Part shown: in pieces, positions 45,895-58,453 of the stretch
Layout of the letters: every line of letters begins with the position of its first letter
How positions within the stretch are numbered: the first letter of the stretch is position 1
NCBI RefSeq assembly: GCF_000276665.1
Contig: NW_004955447.1
Location: 12,906,853 to 12,970,852, forward strand
From: Chinchilla lanigera
Taxonomy: Eukaryota > Chordata > Mammalia > Rodentia > Chinchillidae
Direction: 5' to 3'
Length of the DNA: 64,000 bases
Made by a program: the position numbers and the translations under genes
Notes under the pieces: model-generated
Seen by the model: the letters and a program-made list of their open reading frames with translations, nothing else
Told to the model about the DNA's origin: nothing
Databases searched by the model: none

Positions 45895-47015
45895 CTAGTT
45901 TGTCCCTCATTCACTGGCCTGTGCCAAGGTGGATTTATTCCTCGTTGACTTCCGGCAAGACTAATTTAACTCCACCACCTATTCATCCCAAGCCTGAAAA
46001 GAAATCTCTTAAATATACATTTCTCAGTCAAATTAAATATGCACCTATTGAGTAATCACCGTACAGCTTATACTGTGTTACAGGTTGGACTGTCAAAACT
46101 AAAAGATCATGAAATAACTGTACCTCATCTTTTGCCAAATGGTTCTCTGAGGCTGTGAAATCTGAAAGCAGCTCTGCAAATCTCACTTTGGGCTTCTAAC
46201 GTTGAATTCTGCAATGCTCTTACTTGAATGTGATCGGGCATCTTTCGCACGGGACTCCTAAAAAGGTTTAATAGAAGTTTGCTATGAAAAAAGGACTCGT
46301 ACAGAGCATAGCTCCTTCCCGGAGTGCGATAGAATATCAGGAGCCTCAAAGTACTGTATTGAGATCTGCGATTTCTATTCCATTATGAAGGAACTAAATG
46401 GCACAGAGGAGCCTCCAGAGGTCTTTGTAGTTTCTCAGTGCTGGGCCACCTTCCCCCTGGTTTCTGCGTCATGGCTACAAGAAAGTATGGGACAACAGAG
46501 CAGAGAGCAGACCTGTTAGCATGCTGAAATTCTTTCTTCTCAAAGTTTTAAAAACACTCCAGTCTTCACAAAGAACCTTTGAAATCATTGCCATCCACTG
46601 GAAAAAAATTAAATCACATTTGATGTAAGCTGTCTTTTTTCCTCAGTGATCGATAAATATTATACAAAAATAATATTCAAATACCCCCTGAAAGTATGCA
46701 GATCCCACTTTATCAAACAATTAGTTAAATGTGAAAGTCAAATTCTCTAAGACACACGATAATGCCTGCGCAAATGTGAATAAACATTTGAGAAAGAATT
46801 CCATAGTAACTGTAATTCATCAATATAAAATATGCCACCATGTCTTTAGAACTCCGATTGTCTTTCTGGACCCAAGAATGTGGAGAGCTTATATAAGATC
46901 ATATCAAGAAAACCTGTCTCACTAAAAGAAAAGAATTCTGCTTCCAGCACTGGTCTGAGACCAAACAACTCTCACATTAATCTAGTTTTATATCCCCTGT
47001 GAAGGCCCCTTTCAG
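45895..47015. other. Unannotated sequence
   Basis: No repeat recognised. 46120-46500 retains several CpGs and is less AT-rich than its surroundings; a 74-residue minus frame there has no known domain. Confidence 0.45.
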
Positions 47016-47019
47016 TACT

Positions 47020-47310
47020 AGCTCTGGACCAGTAATGCCCAATAAAAATATAATGGGAACTACAAGTTTAACTGTAACTAGTAGCCACCTGGAGAAACAT
47101 AAAACCAACAGGTGAAATTAATGTTAATACACAGATTAGATTACAAATATATTCATATTAAGATCAATACAACCAATGAAATTAATATAAAATATTGATG
47201 TTTTATATAATTTTATACAAGCTATTCAAAGTCTTGCGTGTATTTATACTTATAGCACAACTCCAGTGTACCAACATCACATCAAGTAGTGCCCAAGAGC
47301 TCCAGAAACA
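47020..47310. mobile_element. Ancient DNA-transposon-like repeat (hAT type)
   Basis: Ordered words 'accagtaatgcccaataaaa', 'ctagtagccacctggagaaa', 'aacaggtgaaattaatgtta' and, near 47255-47290, 'agcacaactccagtg...caagtagtgccc' follow an ancient mammalian non-autonomous DNA transposon pattern that I recall but cannot name with confidence. No coding capacity. Confidence 0.45.
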
Positions 47311-48220
47311 TGGCTGTTACTCAGCTTGATAGTTCAGCTCTACTCCATATCTTCAGCTGCCTGCTTGATATTGCCTCTTGAGTGATGCACGCACACAAGA
47401 GATGAAATGCATCTGTGACTTGTGTACACTCGTACTTAACATTGCCTACTTATTCATACTCAGACACCTGCTTCTTCTGGTACTCAGCTTCATGGAGAAT
47501 GGTCATGCGGCTCACCCTGCATCCACGCAGCACTGCCTGTTGATCCTGGCTTAATCTTCCCAACGGCTGAGGCTTACAGGGATCAGCAAGACAAAAGAGA
47601 GGGAGCTTCTTTCTGAGGCAGGCTGACATTTTGACAGTAACCGAAATCTTCTGAGAATGTTTTGGGCTCACAGCTCACAATTAGAGGACTTGCCATGGTT
47701 GGTTATTACCTTATCCTTCCCACTCTCCCAAAGGCAGTGTGATAATCTGTTGAACCAGTTCATAGCTTCCATCACTCTCTCTTGACAACTGAGGGTTTGA
47801 ATACATCGATTTTTTATTTTTCCCAATTTATAGTGATATAATTCCAATTATCTTATTTTAATTAAATTCCATATATATAGAATACAATTAAATTCTATAC
47901 ATTTTGGATAAAATATTTTATGATATGCATATCACAGCAAAATTATTGCTACATGGGAACAAATAAACTGATTATTTGGTTGACTTGTGTGAGTGTATAG
48001 GACAGCCCTAGAAATGTATTCTGCTAGTAAATGTCCAGTATGTATAATGATATAAAATATAAATATATTCATCATGTTCTAATTCAATATGTGGGCCTCT
48101 TCATGCTATTTAGCTGTGACTTTGTACCCTTTGACTAACATCTCCCCTACCCTCAAACCACTGGCAAGCAGTTCTGTCTTTGCCTCTCCAAAGTACTCAA
48201 CTTGTTCAGATTCCATGTAT
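47311..48220. other. Unannotated sequence with one CpG-retaining patch
   Basis: 47440-47700 keeps several CpGs and a 73-residue minus-strand open frame with no identified family. The rest is AT-rich. Confidence 0.4.
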
Positions 48221-48229
48221 AAGAATGGT

Positions 48230-49050
48230 AACTATTAAAAAGATAACAAGTCTCGGCAGGGTTTTATAAAAAGGAGAACAATTGAACACTGTACTTGGGA
48301 TTTAAATTGGTATGGATATTATGAAACACACTAGGGAACACGGAATTTGCTAAAAAATGAAGGAAAATATAATATGACTCAGGAATTCTGCTTATATGTT
48401 GTTATGGCTTATGTCTAGATGTTTCCCCACAGCCTCATGTGATCCTAGGTGGGGTTTCTCAGAGGTGGCTGGATCTAGGGTGAGTGCTGCAGGGCCAAAG
48501 GTGTGATCCTGGGCTTGATTCATGGTGTGATGCTAGGATTACAGAAGTGAATGCTAGCACCATAAGTGCAGGGGCCCTGGATAAAATATGAGACATGAAA
48601 AGAGGGCTGCTCTTGCAGCTTGTCACTTGTCGCTTGCTGCTGCCTGCTGCTTTGTGGTCCCTTTTCTGCTTGCCATTCACTGTTTCTTTTCTGGCTGCCC
48701 TGTGCCATGTGCCACCCTGCCTGGGAGCCAGCTGATTATGGACTGAAACCTCCACAAACTGTGACTCTGATGAACATTTCCTCCTTTAACTTTGGGTGTC
48801 AGGCATTTTGCCTCAGCAGCAAGGAAAAGTAACTGTGCTATATATAACCAAAGGAAATGTAGTCAGCACCTCAAAGAGATATCTGTGGTTCTGTTTACTG
48901 CAGCATTATTCCCGATAGCATTATTCCCATTACTCCCAACAACCAAAACACTTAGCATACAATAGGGCTCAATGGCGTAGCATTATACATAGAAAATGAC
49001 CAAAGTGAACACATGAACCAGAAACAGAAGAAAACTAATAGCTGCATCTT
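48230..49050 (+). mobile_element. Old L1 ORF2 3' fragment, interrupted by an LTR
   Basis: The left part (48240-48399) and right part (48839-49050) are colinear with the L1 ORF2 C-terminal region ('ctgtacttgggatttaaatt', then 'accaaaggaaatgtagtcag', 'caaagagatatctgtggttc', 'ctgcagcattattcccgata'). The intervening 440 bp is an LTR inserted later. It belongs to an older subfamily than the 37.7-44.9 kb element. Confidence 0.78.
48400..48838 (+). mobile_element. MaLR-like LTR (longer variant) inserted into an old L1
   Basis: It begins TGTTATGGCTTATGTC and shares 'ccatgtgccaccctgcctgg', 'gagccagctgattatggact', 'gaaacctccacaaactgtga' and 'tttgggtgtcaggcattttg' with the family at 31106. Its U3 is longer (insertions around 48440-48540). 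A TATAT-type duplication is plausible at 48393-48398 and 48839-48845. The 3' ACA end is not obvious. Confidence 0.75.
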
Positions 49051-49054
49051 TCTT

Positions 49055-51880
49055 TCAGTTTATATTTTTATAGTTCTCCAATCACTCGCATGCACACATG
49101 CACACACACCACAAACGCTATAGAGACAGGCAAAGGGAAAATTTAAGCAGCCAATCAAGGGAAGAGTATCAAGTGTTTTTTCTATTCTTATCCAGACAAA
49201 AGCTGCTGAAGCAGCATGAATTAGCTATAAATTCCAGTGTATTACTCATAAGGTATATAACATGGGGAGGAAATCGTCTCATCTGTCTAATTTCAGTCTT
49301 CTTTTTGTAAGATAAGAATAAAATGGTAGTAAATAAGTATGCAATGTATTGCTAATATTAATACTGTACAGACAATATCTACTACAGCTTAGCAATCATT
49401 AAGTGCCATATATCATCATTATTACTGCCATTTGAGGCAATATTATTAAATACCTTTATAGTATCCATGACATTTCAGACAATGACCTCAACTACTCTAT
49501 CTTTCTGATTCCCTAAAGTTTACATGAAAGACATTTAGCTTGCAGTTCATACACTTGACAGTTGCAATCATAATTGGGAGATTTTTATTGTCAAAGGCTG
49601 TCTATATTTTCTAAAATCAGATACCATATCCTGCATCCATCATGCTTAATGGCATTGTAGTGATTATGTGTTTAAATTTGCTAACCAATTGTGTTCATTT
49701 CCAGTGACAGAAGATGAAAAAAAGGCAGCTTTGATCTCCCTGCTACAATTTCATCAGTCGGAGGCAGTGCTCCAAAGCATGTGGAGGAAACATATTTAGT
49801 TCCATTGAAAGATGAAATGATGAGTAATAGTGATTACCTTAAGGGACTGATTTTATTAGAACAGATGATTGCTATTGGCCTGATCTTCAAAGGATGTGAA
49901 CACTGAACCCTCAGGATACATAATCAATGAAGAATTGTAGCTTAAAATTGTTCCCGGGAAAATATCAATTCTTCCCTCCCATACTCTTCCGATAGGTTTC
50001 ACACTCAGAGATACAAGAGGAAAAGGCCCTGAAAAAATCTCTACCATAATCAGCCAATCATATCACAACAATACATAATTAGACACACCTTGAGAGTTTA
50101 TTCAAAGGTATGGTGTTTTGTGCTTTATATTAGGATTTCAAGGTACCCTCATGGTATGGTCTACGTAAGTCAGAACAGAACTGGGAAATATATTAGGCAG
50201 GTAGAAAGACTAAAAAGTATCCTTACGATGACAAACTAAGATGTGAGGAAATAGAAACAGATGTACCAACTATCAGCAGGAGAAAGTATTTCTTGTAGTA
50301 AAGAATGCAGTGCTGAAGATGAAGAGTTCTCTACAGGCATGAAAATAATACCATAATGATCTGAGGGGAGTTGACCTCTGAATTCAAAGCTAAGTATTAG
50401 AATATTTCCTAAGAAATTTCACTGAACTGCACGTTTGCTAAATATATTACGTTCATGTGCACATAGAAATGCTGATATGGAGAACTAAGAGCAGAAGTGT
50501 AATTGGACATTTCACTTGCCTAAATTGCTTTCTCACAATGAGAATGTTATTGTACTGGGAATATTTATACCTAGACTCTCATACTGAGGAGCTGCAACAT
50601 CAAATTTATTACTGTGGACTTTTTATTAGATTATTTATAATAATTGTAATTTTCCTTTGAAAGCCTTAATTTTGACCTTTCTACTTACATAAATTTATTG
50701 TTGTGTAAGAATATCCATCATTGATTTAATATTATGATTTTTCTGCATACCTCATCATACCAGAAATCCCCCTTTAACCACTCATTTATTTACTAGAATG
50801 GACATAAATTTTTCCCTGTCTGAGTACTTTCAGGTTTGAAAGACATTAAATGAACAGTGCTAACTCCTGATGCAGACACAAAGTCCGTGAACTCTACAAA
50901 GCTACTAAAGAGAAATGGCAAAATAAAAACTGGCCAACAGTGGGGTTTTGAACTCTCGGTTCTCAGATATATTACGGAAGTACTTTTTAGTGTATCTGAG
51001 AAATGTTTTTAGGTTGCATAGGCTTTATAAGGTACTGTGATTCCTAATGACGTTTGGCACTGTTCAAATGGTTGAGAATTCTTCATATCAAAGCTTTAAT
51101 CTGAATGCTTAAAATTTTTCCCAAAGCTTTTTCTCTTATGTAACACTTATTGAACATAATTTGTACCAACTAGAAAATCAGTTCACTTGCACCACAAGGA
51201 ATACATCAGACAAGAGGGCAGCTATAAATGAAATGATATATTAAAAAAAGAATAATTAACAATGTGCTAATTATTCCACTTAGAATTTTTCTTGATATTA
51301 TTTAGCATTATTTTCAATATTTATTAGCAGCTTTTATTCCATAATTATCATCAGTTGTCTCACTGATCTTTATATTTTTAGCAATAAGAACCTTTTGATT
51401 AATTGCATATTTTTTATTATACAGGATATCAAATAATGCCATGAAATATAGTTAATAAATGTTTAAAGAGATACAATTCTGCATGTGTTTTTGTCCCACG
51501 TGATAAGATTATAAGTGAAGGTGAATGTAGTCCAGGCTATACTCTTAAGGGTTGTATCACATAGTTCTGGAGACACAATCGCCACATATAATTGTAACAA
51601 GCATTGACTCATAGTGGATAAAGAAAAGATAAAAACAAAATCTCTGCTGGTTATTATTCTAAAGAGCAAAAGTTTCTTTTCCTCCCTTTTCCCCTAGAGT
51701 AATATGTTTCTTGAGGGAAGTGATATTCACTTACCACTTGCATAGTATGAAATCTGTCCTTCAGACAAATGCAAAGGAAGCAGTTTTTGTGAGAAGTAAA
51801 AATGCTATGATTTGCATTGCGTGACATAGAAAGTTAACATTAACTGAATGCTTTCATTAGCCAAATGCTATTTGGGGGCC
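49055..51880. other. Unannotated unique sequence
   Basis: About 2.8 kb without recognised genes. 49690-49830 is less AT-rich and repeat-free. Open frames are short. Confidence 0.5.
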
Positions 51881-51884
51881 TATA

Positions 51885-52115
51885 TTAGCTTTATATTGGT
51901 GTACAGCAAATTATCATAAGTTTGAAGCTTAAAACTACACAAACTGATTAATGCATAGCACTTTACTTCAAAAAGGCAATTCATTGGGTGAGATGTTTTC
52001 TCAGCATATCACAGGGATGAAATCAAAGTGGTGACTTGCTGAAGTGCTGATCTGTAGGCACTGGGAAGAATCTGCTTCAGAACTCATTCAGGTACTGGTA
52101 GAATTGAGACTGTTG
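51885..52115 (-). mobile_element. Ancient MaLR (MLT1-like) LTR fragment, minus orientation
   Basis: The plus strand starts 'ctatattagctttatattgg', then 'gtgtacagcaaattatcata', 'agtttgaagcttaaaactac' and 'gaagaatctgcttcagaact', the reversed 3' end of MLT1-type LTRs ('...taatttgtta...aaactaatac'). It is diverged and without duplication. Confidence 0.5.
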
Positions 52116-52119
52116 CAAT

Positions 52120-52630
52120 GGTAGTTCTGAAGCACATGTTTTCTTTCTGGCTGTGAACCAAAAATCACTCAAAATTCAAAATACCCACAGGGAATTTAGT
52201 ACTTAAGTCTTAAATCTCCAGCTTCTTGCCCTGTAAAATATGTCCTCCTTTTCTTTTTTACTTTTCTGCCATCAGACAAAGAAAATCTTCTTTGTAAAGA
52301 AGAAATCTTTTTCAAAACATGTGATTAGGCAAGATCTATTTGGAAATTATTCCATTTTATAGGCCTACTGTGCTATATGCGGGATTATTTGATAATCATC
52401 ACCTTCACAAGTGACAACGATAAGGATGTAGCACTTTGAGATTTCCTAGAAATTCTGCCTATCATAAGCCTTTTATGTAAATTGTACCATCTGATATTTA
52501 GAAACTTTGATGAGCTAAGTATCTCACCAATATTTTATTTAAAAAATTAACAAATAATCAAAATAAGTGTGACCTAATGTATGATATATATATACTGGAA
52601 AACTTTTGTAAAATTCTAATGCAGTATATT
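52120..52630. other. Unannotated sequence
   Basis: No recognised gene or repeat. Confidence 0.5.
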
Positions 52631-52647
52631 CCCCAAAAAGATCTTCT

Positions 52648-52820
52648 TCTGTTTTTTTTTTTTTTGGTTTTTTTTTTGTCTTTTTGACACAGGGTCTCGC
52701 TATGCCGTTCAGGTTGGCCTTGAGCTCACATTGTAGCCCAGGCTGGTCTTGAATTTACAACAATCTTCCTGCCTCAGCCTCCCAAGTGCTGGGATTACAG
52801 GCATGTGCCACCATGTCCAG
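52648..52820 (-). repeat. B1-type SINE, minus orientation, with long tail and TSD
   Basis: The T-rich tail (52652-52677) is followed by 'gacacagggtctcgctatgc', 'caggttggccttgagctcac', 'cctcccaagtgctgggatta' and 'caggcatgtgccaccatgtc'. The 17-base duplication ccccaaaaagatcttct / ccccaacaagatcttct (52631-52647, 52821-52837) has one mismatch. Confidence 0.95.
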
Positions 52821-52837
52821 CCCCAACAAGATCTTCT

Positions 52838-54050
52838 GAAGTGGAAACCTTACATCATTTTTCATATTTTGGACAGCTGTCTCACCAAGGCATTGAATGG
52901 TCATTCTATTGATACTATTGTGAACTTCAATAAAATGTTAAATTTAAAACTTCCAAGAGTTGAAATCTGAGTAATTTAGAAGTTCTTAAAGTAACCATAA
53001 CTACTCTGGCCTTAGTTTTCACTGTGTTAAGGAAATCTAGTCACCTATATGTTTTTTAGTGTGTCTATAATTCTTTATATTCTTCAGAGACATTCACATG
53101 AGTTTACATTGTATGCTCACAGCAACCATCGAGTTTTCTGCCATCGTCTGCATCTCTAGTTGAAAAATCTGAGAAAAAGTGTTAGGTAACCCACACAAAG
53201 GCAAAAGCTCACGGGTGGCAAGTTGGAACAACTCAATTACTTGTATTTTATGGTAATTCTAATTTCTTTTCTTCTGTCAAATTTTCAATCTATAGGGCCA
53301 TTCATTTGTTGGTTTTCTATAACCAACTTTAATTTGCCAGTCTTTCTGGATCCCAGAAAAAGAAAATTTGCTTTTTCTTCCGACAAGATGGCATGCTGCC
53401 ATTACAACATCCTCTAATAAATAAACACATCTACTCAACGCCACAACAAATTAGAAAGTACTTATTTCTGCTCAGTGAGCTGGAGGAAATCGATAATCGC
53501 TGGGGAGTTGCCACTGTAATTCATTAGCACCCTTCACTGGGTCTCAGTAATCAGCTCAGAGACGGAGCTGGAGCCTGGGTTTGCTGAGGAGAGAACAAGG
53601 ATCAACTCTCTCAGCTCAAGTGCAAACAGTGTCTGACAATCATTGTATTACTCCCTTTTACACTTCAGAGTGCCGAGATTCTTGCAAGAAGTGATTTCCA
53701 TCACCCACCAATTTTCAGAATGAACCCAGCACTTCTTAAGAAATTCTCAAAGTTAATACTGAAAGATATCATAACAATGGTGTTCTCCAAAGTATTGCGA
53801 TATTCTGGTTCTTACGGTTTCCCACAACTACTTCACTGATTACAAGTCAGGGTCCCTGGGAAAATCTGTTTTACTACTTTCAGTTTCCCTTTGTGAAGTC
53901 TTCTTTCTACCCTAAAATTGGAAGCTCCATGGCTCGTTCCTGGTGACACTGCCTTCTGTCCATCTAACTCACTTCCCCACTCGGTTGGCTACCCTCCCTA
54001 AACTTATGAGTTTGTTCTGATTGTTGTCTGAGCTACTGACTCACGCTGAG
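52838..54050. other. Unannotated sequence, with a MIR relic and a possible conserved element
   Basis: 53090-53230 looks like a degraded minus-oriented MIR ('ctgagaaaaagtgttaggta' and neighbours). 53460-53640 is repeat-free, GC-balanced and CpG-containing (see findings). No gene recognised. Confidence 0.45.
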
Positions 54051-54437
54051 CGAGACATGGCCACTACATCTGTTTCTCCAAGAGATATTGCAACCTGAAC
54101 GTTAGCGGAACTGAATCCCAAACCCCCAGCCCTGCCCGGCTCAACCCATCTTAGTCACAGCAGTTCCGTCCTTCAGTTGCTCCGTCCCTGACCCTGAAAT
54201 CATAACACCTTTTCCCTTTTCTTTTGTATTGAACTTCTTTCAGGAACTTTTACTTTTATACCACTTGCCTATCATAGCCTTCTCTCCTGCTTTCCTAGTC
54301 AAAGTTAATACTATTTTTAACTACATTAAAGCAAAACATAATAATACTGAAAGTTCCCCTGCCTCAAATTGACTACTTCCCACTCAAGCTTCTCTTTAAA
54401 TAGCAGAAGGATTAATCTTTTAAAAAAATAAATCAAG

Positions 54438-54600
54438 CCACGTGTGAGGGTGCCTCTGTATAATCTCAGCATTTGGGAGGCTGAGGCAGGAAGATAGCCG
54501 TGAGGTTGACACCAACTTGAGCTTCATAGTGAGTTCAAAAATAGCCTGAACTATGTAATGAGACCCTGTCTCAAAAAAAAAAAAAAAAGACCACTAAAAT
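54438..54600 (+). repeat. B1-type SINE, plus orientation, inserted in L2
   Basis: 'gcatttgggaggctgaggca', 'tcatagtgagttcaaaaata' and 'gagaccctgtctc', then a run of 16 A. The 10-base duplication ataaatcaag at 54428-54437 and 54601-54610 is exact. Confidence 0.93.
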
Positions 54601-54964
54601 ATAAATCAAGGTATATAACTACTACAGTGAAAGTCTTGCAGTTTTTTTATGGAGAATAAAACCAAGTCCTTGCAGTGGCTTTCACAGGTATGCAGGAAGT
54701 AGACCACGTTTGTCAGCTGTATTCTTTCTCCTTGTGCGCTGAACATCCCAGGCTGACTACAAATTTTAAGGAGTTTCACTGGCCACTCCCTCTGTCCTCA
54801 ATGCTCCTTTGAAGAACTTCCTTTCTTCAATTCCTTTCAATTTTTATTCCATTTCTACCTATTTGTTTCTTTTATCTTAATTCAGCTTTTTACTCTATAA
54901 ACTGCACTTCTCTAATTCAATTTCCCCATAGTTTATATCATTGTTTAAGCTGTTACAAAATTTA

Positions 54965-55059
54965 GGGGCTGGAGATTTAGCTCAGGTGCACAGAGCCTAC
55001 CTGGCAAGTGCAAGGTAGTCAGTTCAATTCCTAGTACTGGAAAAAAAAAAGAAAAAAAA
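54965..55059 (+). repeat. ID SINE, plus orientation, inserted in L2
   Basis: 'ggggctggagatttagctca', 'tacctggcaagtgcaaggta' and 'cagttcaattcctagtactg', then an A tail. The duplication gctgttacaaaattt / gctattacaaaattt (54949-54963, 55060-55074) has one mismatch. Confidence 0.94.
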
Positions 55060-55244
55060 GCTATTACAAAATTTGCTGGATTTCTATGATTATCACTTAC
55101 TGTTTTCATTCTCTGGTAGAATGTAACCTCCATGAAGAACCAAATCACTGCTTTATTCCCTGATACACAGCAACCCCATAAGCTGCTGCATAACCAACAC
55201 TCAGCAATGTGGTAAATAAATAATTGCCTTAAAGTAATTTATCC

Positions 55245-57238
55245 TTTGAACTGACAACATGTCTAGCTGATCTGGGACACTATATCATTTTCTCTACATG
55301 CCTATTTATGATACACTGATTTGCATATATATATTATTTTATTCTAGTATTTTTACATTAAATTTCTTTTTGCATCATTAACTTGAGTAAATTAAAATTG
55401 GCTTAGTGATCACACAGATAGTTGCTCATAGCACCAAATCCAATGCACACAATGCCCATTTCACATAATTTGATCAGAAAGAATCATTTTAGCAATGATT
55501 AGTAGTAAATATGTAAAAAGGGAAATTGATACCTGTAAAATAGGAAAAGGAGCAACCTATGACTAGAAATCGTGATATGTGAAGAAAAAAAATTAATGAA
55601 ATAAAATGAGCATGTCAAAATAATCTATGGAGAGAAATGACATGATCTTTTAGGTTAGTTATTGCATAGGAACATAAGACAAAATATGGCTACCCCCTGC
55701 TTCCAGTTATAGGATATTCAGAATGTCTGATAATATAATGTATTTTCTTAGAAATACATGAATTTCATATGCTTGAACATGCAGCTTGAGAAACAATATC
55801 TATCCTTATTTGGGTCACATGAGTAAAAAAATGGTTTTAACTGACTTGTTAAACTGTGAAATGTGACTTCTCCACAAATTTTCAGTGACTTCTTCAAAAC
55901 TTGTAAGCTTTCACTTAAATTAAAATATTTTTGGTAATATAGTACAGAAATTTCATATCTAAGAAATATCAATACAAAAAGACACAGTCACATGAACATA
56001 GATTTGTAGAAAGTGGTAAATCCTATAAAGATATTAAGCAATTTGGTGATGAACAGCAAAGGAAAAATTTAAGAAATGCATATGCAGATTTTCAGGCTCT
56101 AGGGTTAGAATTTCAAAAAGTGCTCATCTAGGTCCAAAGGGACTGGATGATATCTGGATTAAATATGTACTAATTAGGTTTATATTTTGTTATGTTTTTA
56201 TATTTTACTATCTAACATATTAATCTTATAATTAAAAGAATATCTTTAATTGAAGTGATTGTTGAAGATTTCTAGGCTCTTTTCTTCTTACCATTGAGTT
56301 TTTAAATGAAGAAATATCTATGTCATTCGTTCTGTAAAGTTTTTCTTTGCCTGTTACCATTAGAAAAGTTTTACTCTTAAAGTCCAGTAATTCAATACTC
56401 CACTTTCTTGTGCAGAACTGTAATACAAAGATACTCCTTGTCCTGAAAACAACTGCAGGATGCTCAGAGAAACTCAGATGGGTAAAAATTTGAAAAGACC
56501 CCCTGAGGGCACGGCAGGGAAATTAAATTATTGGATCATTTCAGTGCCACCTAGCTGGGTATGAGGCAATGATTAAGATTAGAAATAACAAATTTTAAGG
56601 TAAAGATGTGGGTAAGGTCTTAAACCTATGACAATACAAGGGTAAAGCAGGGAAAGAAGGGCAATCAGAAGGCCCATTAGTGATTGTACTGAAAAGCTGC
56701 CCAAGTATTTTTCCACTACAGTAACTCCAATATATTTATTAACAAATACCAGTGAAGCATCACCAATAGCTAATGCATATTAAATACTAGTTGCATTGAT
56801 AAGTTCACATGTTATTTCCCTTGGAGAAATATTTAAAGTATTAATTGGGTTTAAATTATCTGGAATTCAATTGTGTTCATTGTACTATCCTTTTTTTTTT
56901 TCCTTTTTATCATGGAAGTCATAATAATTTTCATTTAAAGAGGACTACTTTGCAGTGCTACATTCTGCTTTTTCTAAAAAAAAAATTGTATATGAACTAA
57001 TGTGTAGCCTCACTTTTTTGAAGAAATATTTATTATACATTAATGTATATGGTGTTGCATTATTACATTGTAAACATGTCAAAAAATTGATGTTAAATAT
57101 GTTGAAAGAGCATACTATGCTACAATTATTTAAAATACCATATAAAAGAATATTCAGGAATTTCTGAGTTGATTCTAAGGAAATATATCTTATTAGAGGT
57201 TAATTTAGTAATTACTTAAAATCTAAGCTCATAGTTCA
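55245..57238. other. Unannotated AT-rich sequence
   Basis: Two kilobases without recognised features. Short open frames (for example 56955-57167) are AT-driven. Confidence 0.5.
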
Positions 57239-57252
57239 AAGGTACCAAATGA

Positions 57253-57392
57253 GGGCTGGGGACTTAGCTCACTAGCACAGCGCCTACCTGGCAAGCACGA
57301 GGTCATGAGTTCGATTCCTAGTACCGGAAAAAAAAAAAAAAAAAAGCAACAACAACAACAAAAAACCACAAATAAATAAATAAATAAATAGT
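57253..57392 (+). repeat. ID SINE, plus orientation, with a complex tail
   Basis: 'gggctggggacttagctcac', 'gcgcctacctggcaagcacg' and 'gagttcgattcctagtaccg', then A18 followed by CAA and AAAT units (57346-57391). The duplication gtaccaaat occurs on both sides (57242-57250 and about 57398-57406). Confidence 0.93.
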
Positions 57393-57409
57393 AAAGTGTA
57401 CCAAATAAC

Positions 57410-58335
57410 ATAAAGTATAATTTGCTGAAATAATAATTCTTTATTAAATGGTTTAGGTAGTCCCCTATATCAGTTAAATTAAATACATGCCTTACAATAA
57501 TTTCATATATTTGTATATATTCCCTAAAACATATTTTTTCTACCAGTAATGAAAAGCTTAATTTCAGCCCTAATTTTTTCTAGAATTTTTCCATTCAGTT
57601 TTTCAAAAGGATCTGAATTAATGAGTCACTTTTATGACAAAACTCTGAAAGAAACATTAAAATGATGAATGTATTGCAAACTTCTGTGAGAGCTAGTGTC
57701 ATAAAAAGAACTTAATACTTACTCCTAATAATAAATAATTCTCTCAACTGCTGAATTTTCAGTTCAATACCTTCTTAGGAGGATGTCAGAATGAAGCATT
57801 AAAGGTTTCTCAATTCCATCAGAATGGGAATAGAGGAGCAGGTTCCAGGATAAAGGACCTCAGGAATCAATAAAGCTCCACGGGATGACTCCTCAGAGAG
57901 CCAAAAGGAATAAGTACTGTGAGGTACTGGTCATTTATTTATTTGTTGGTTTGTTTGTTTCCTTTTCCACAACTAAGGAAGATATGAGTTTCACTGATAT
58001 AAAAGTGAGGAAAGGGTGGTTCAGAAAGCTTAAGTGACTGCAGAATAAGGCAACGAGAATTGGTTAACCTATGATTAAATCCCAGTTCTGGCCGAGACAG
58101 CCACTCAGAGCGTCTCCTCAGAGCCGCAGCACTAGCGTCCCCTGTAGGCTGGTGGGAAATGCCCATACCGAACTCTCAGATGCCCTGAATCGCAGATGAC
58201 CAGGTTGGCCCTTAGAAGTCTGTTTTAGCAAGCTCCCTGGGATCTGTTATGCACAATATAGTTTTTGAAAAGTAATACCTTGTGTGATAAATATGACTTG
58301 AACTGAGGCCTTATCTATCATTTTAAAAATATTTG
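57410..58335. other. Mostly unannotated, with a MIR relic
   Basis: 57960-58100 carries a degraded minus-oriented MIR ('tgaggaaagggtggttcaga', 'agcttaagtgactgcagaat', 'cctatgattaaatcccagtt'). The remainder is unique sequence. Confidence 0.5.
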
Positions 58336-58339
58336 TTCT

Positions 58340-58453
58340 GGGGCTGGGGATTTAGCTCAGCGGCACAGCGCCTGCCTGGCAAGAGCAAGGTCATGAGTTC
58401 AATTCCTGGTACTGGAAAAAAAAACAAAAAATAAAAAAATTAAAAATAAAAAT
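58340..58453 (+). repeat. ID SINE, plus orientation
   Basis: 'ggggctggggatttagctca', 'cagcgcctgcctggcaagag' and 'gagttcaattcctggtactg', then an A-rich tail with AAAAT units. The duplication aaaaatatttgttc / aaaaatatttgctc flanks it (from 58325 and from 58454). Confidence 0.95.

Larger units (their letters stand above)
54060..55240 (+). mobile_element. L2 LINE 3' part, interrupted by B1 and ID insertions
   Basis: Ordered L2-like words: 'cagaaggattaatcttttaa', then past a B1 'cagtgaaagtcttgcagttt' and 'aataaaaccaagtccttgca', and past an ID 'tagaatgtaacctccatgaa', 'gctttattccctgatacaca', 'ctcagcaatgtggtaaataa'. They follow the ancient mammalian L2 3' end, including its 'gcactcaataaat'-type terminus. 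The start at 54060 is uncertain. Confidence 0.7.
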
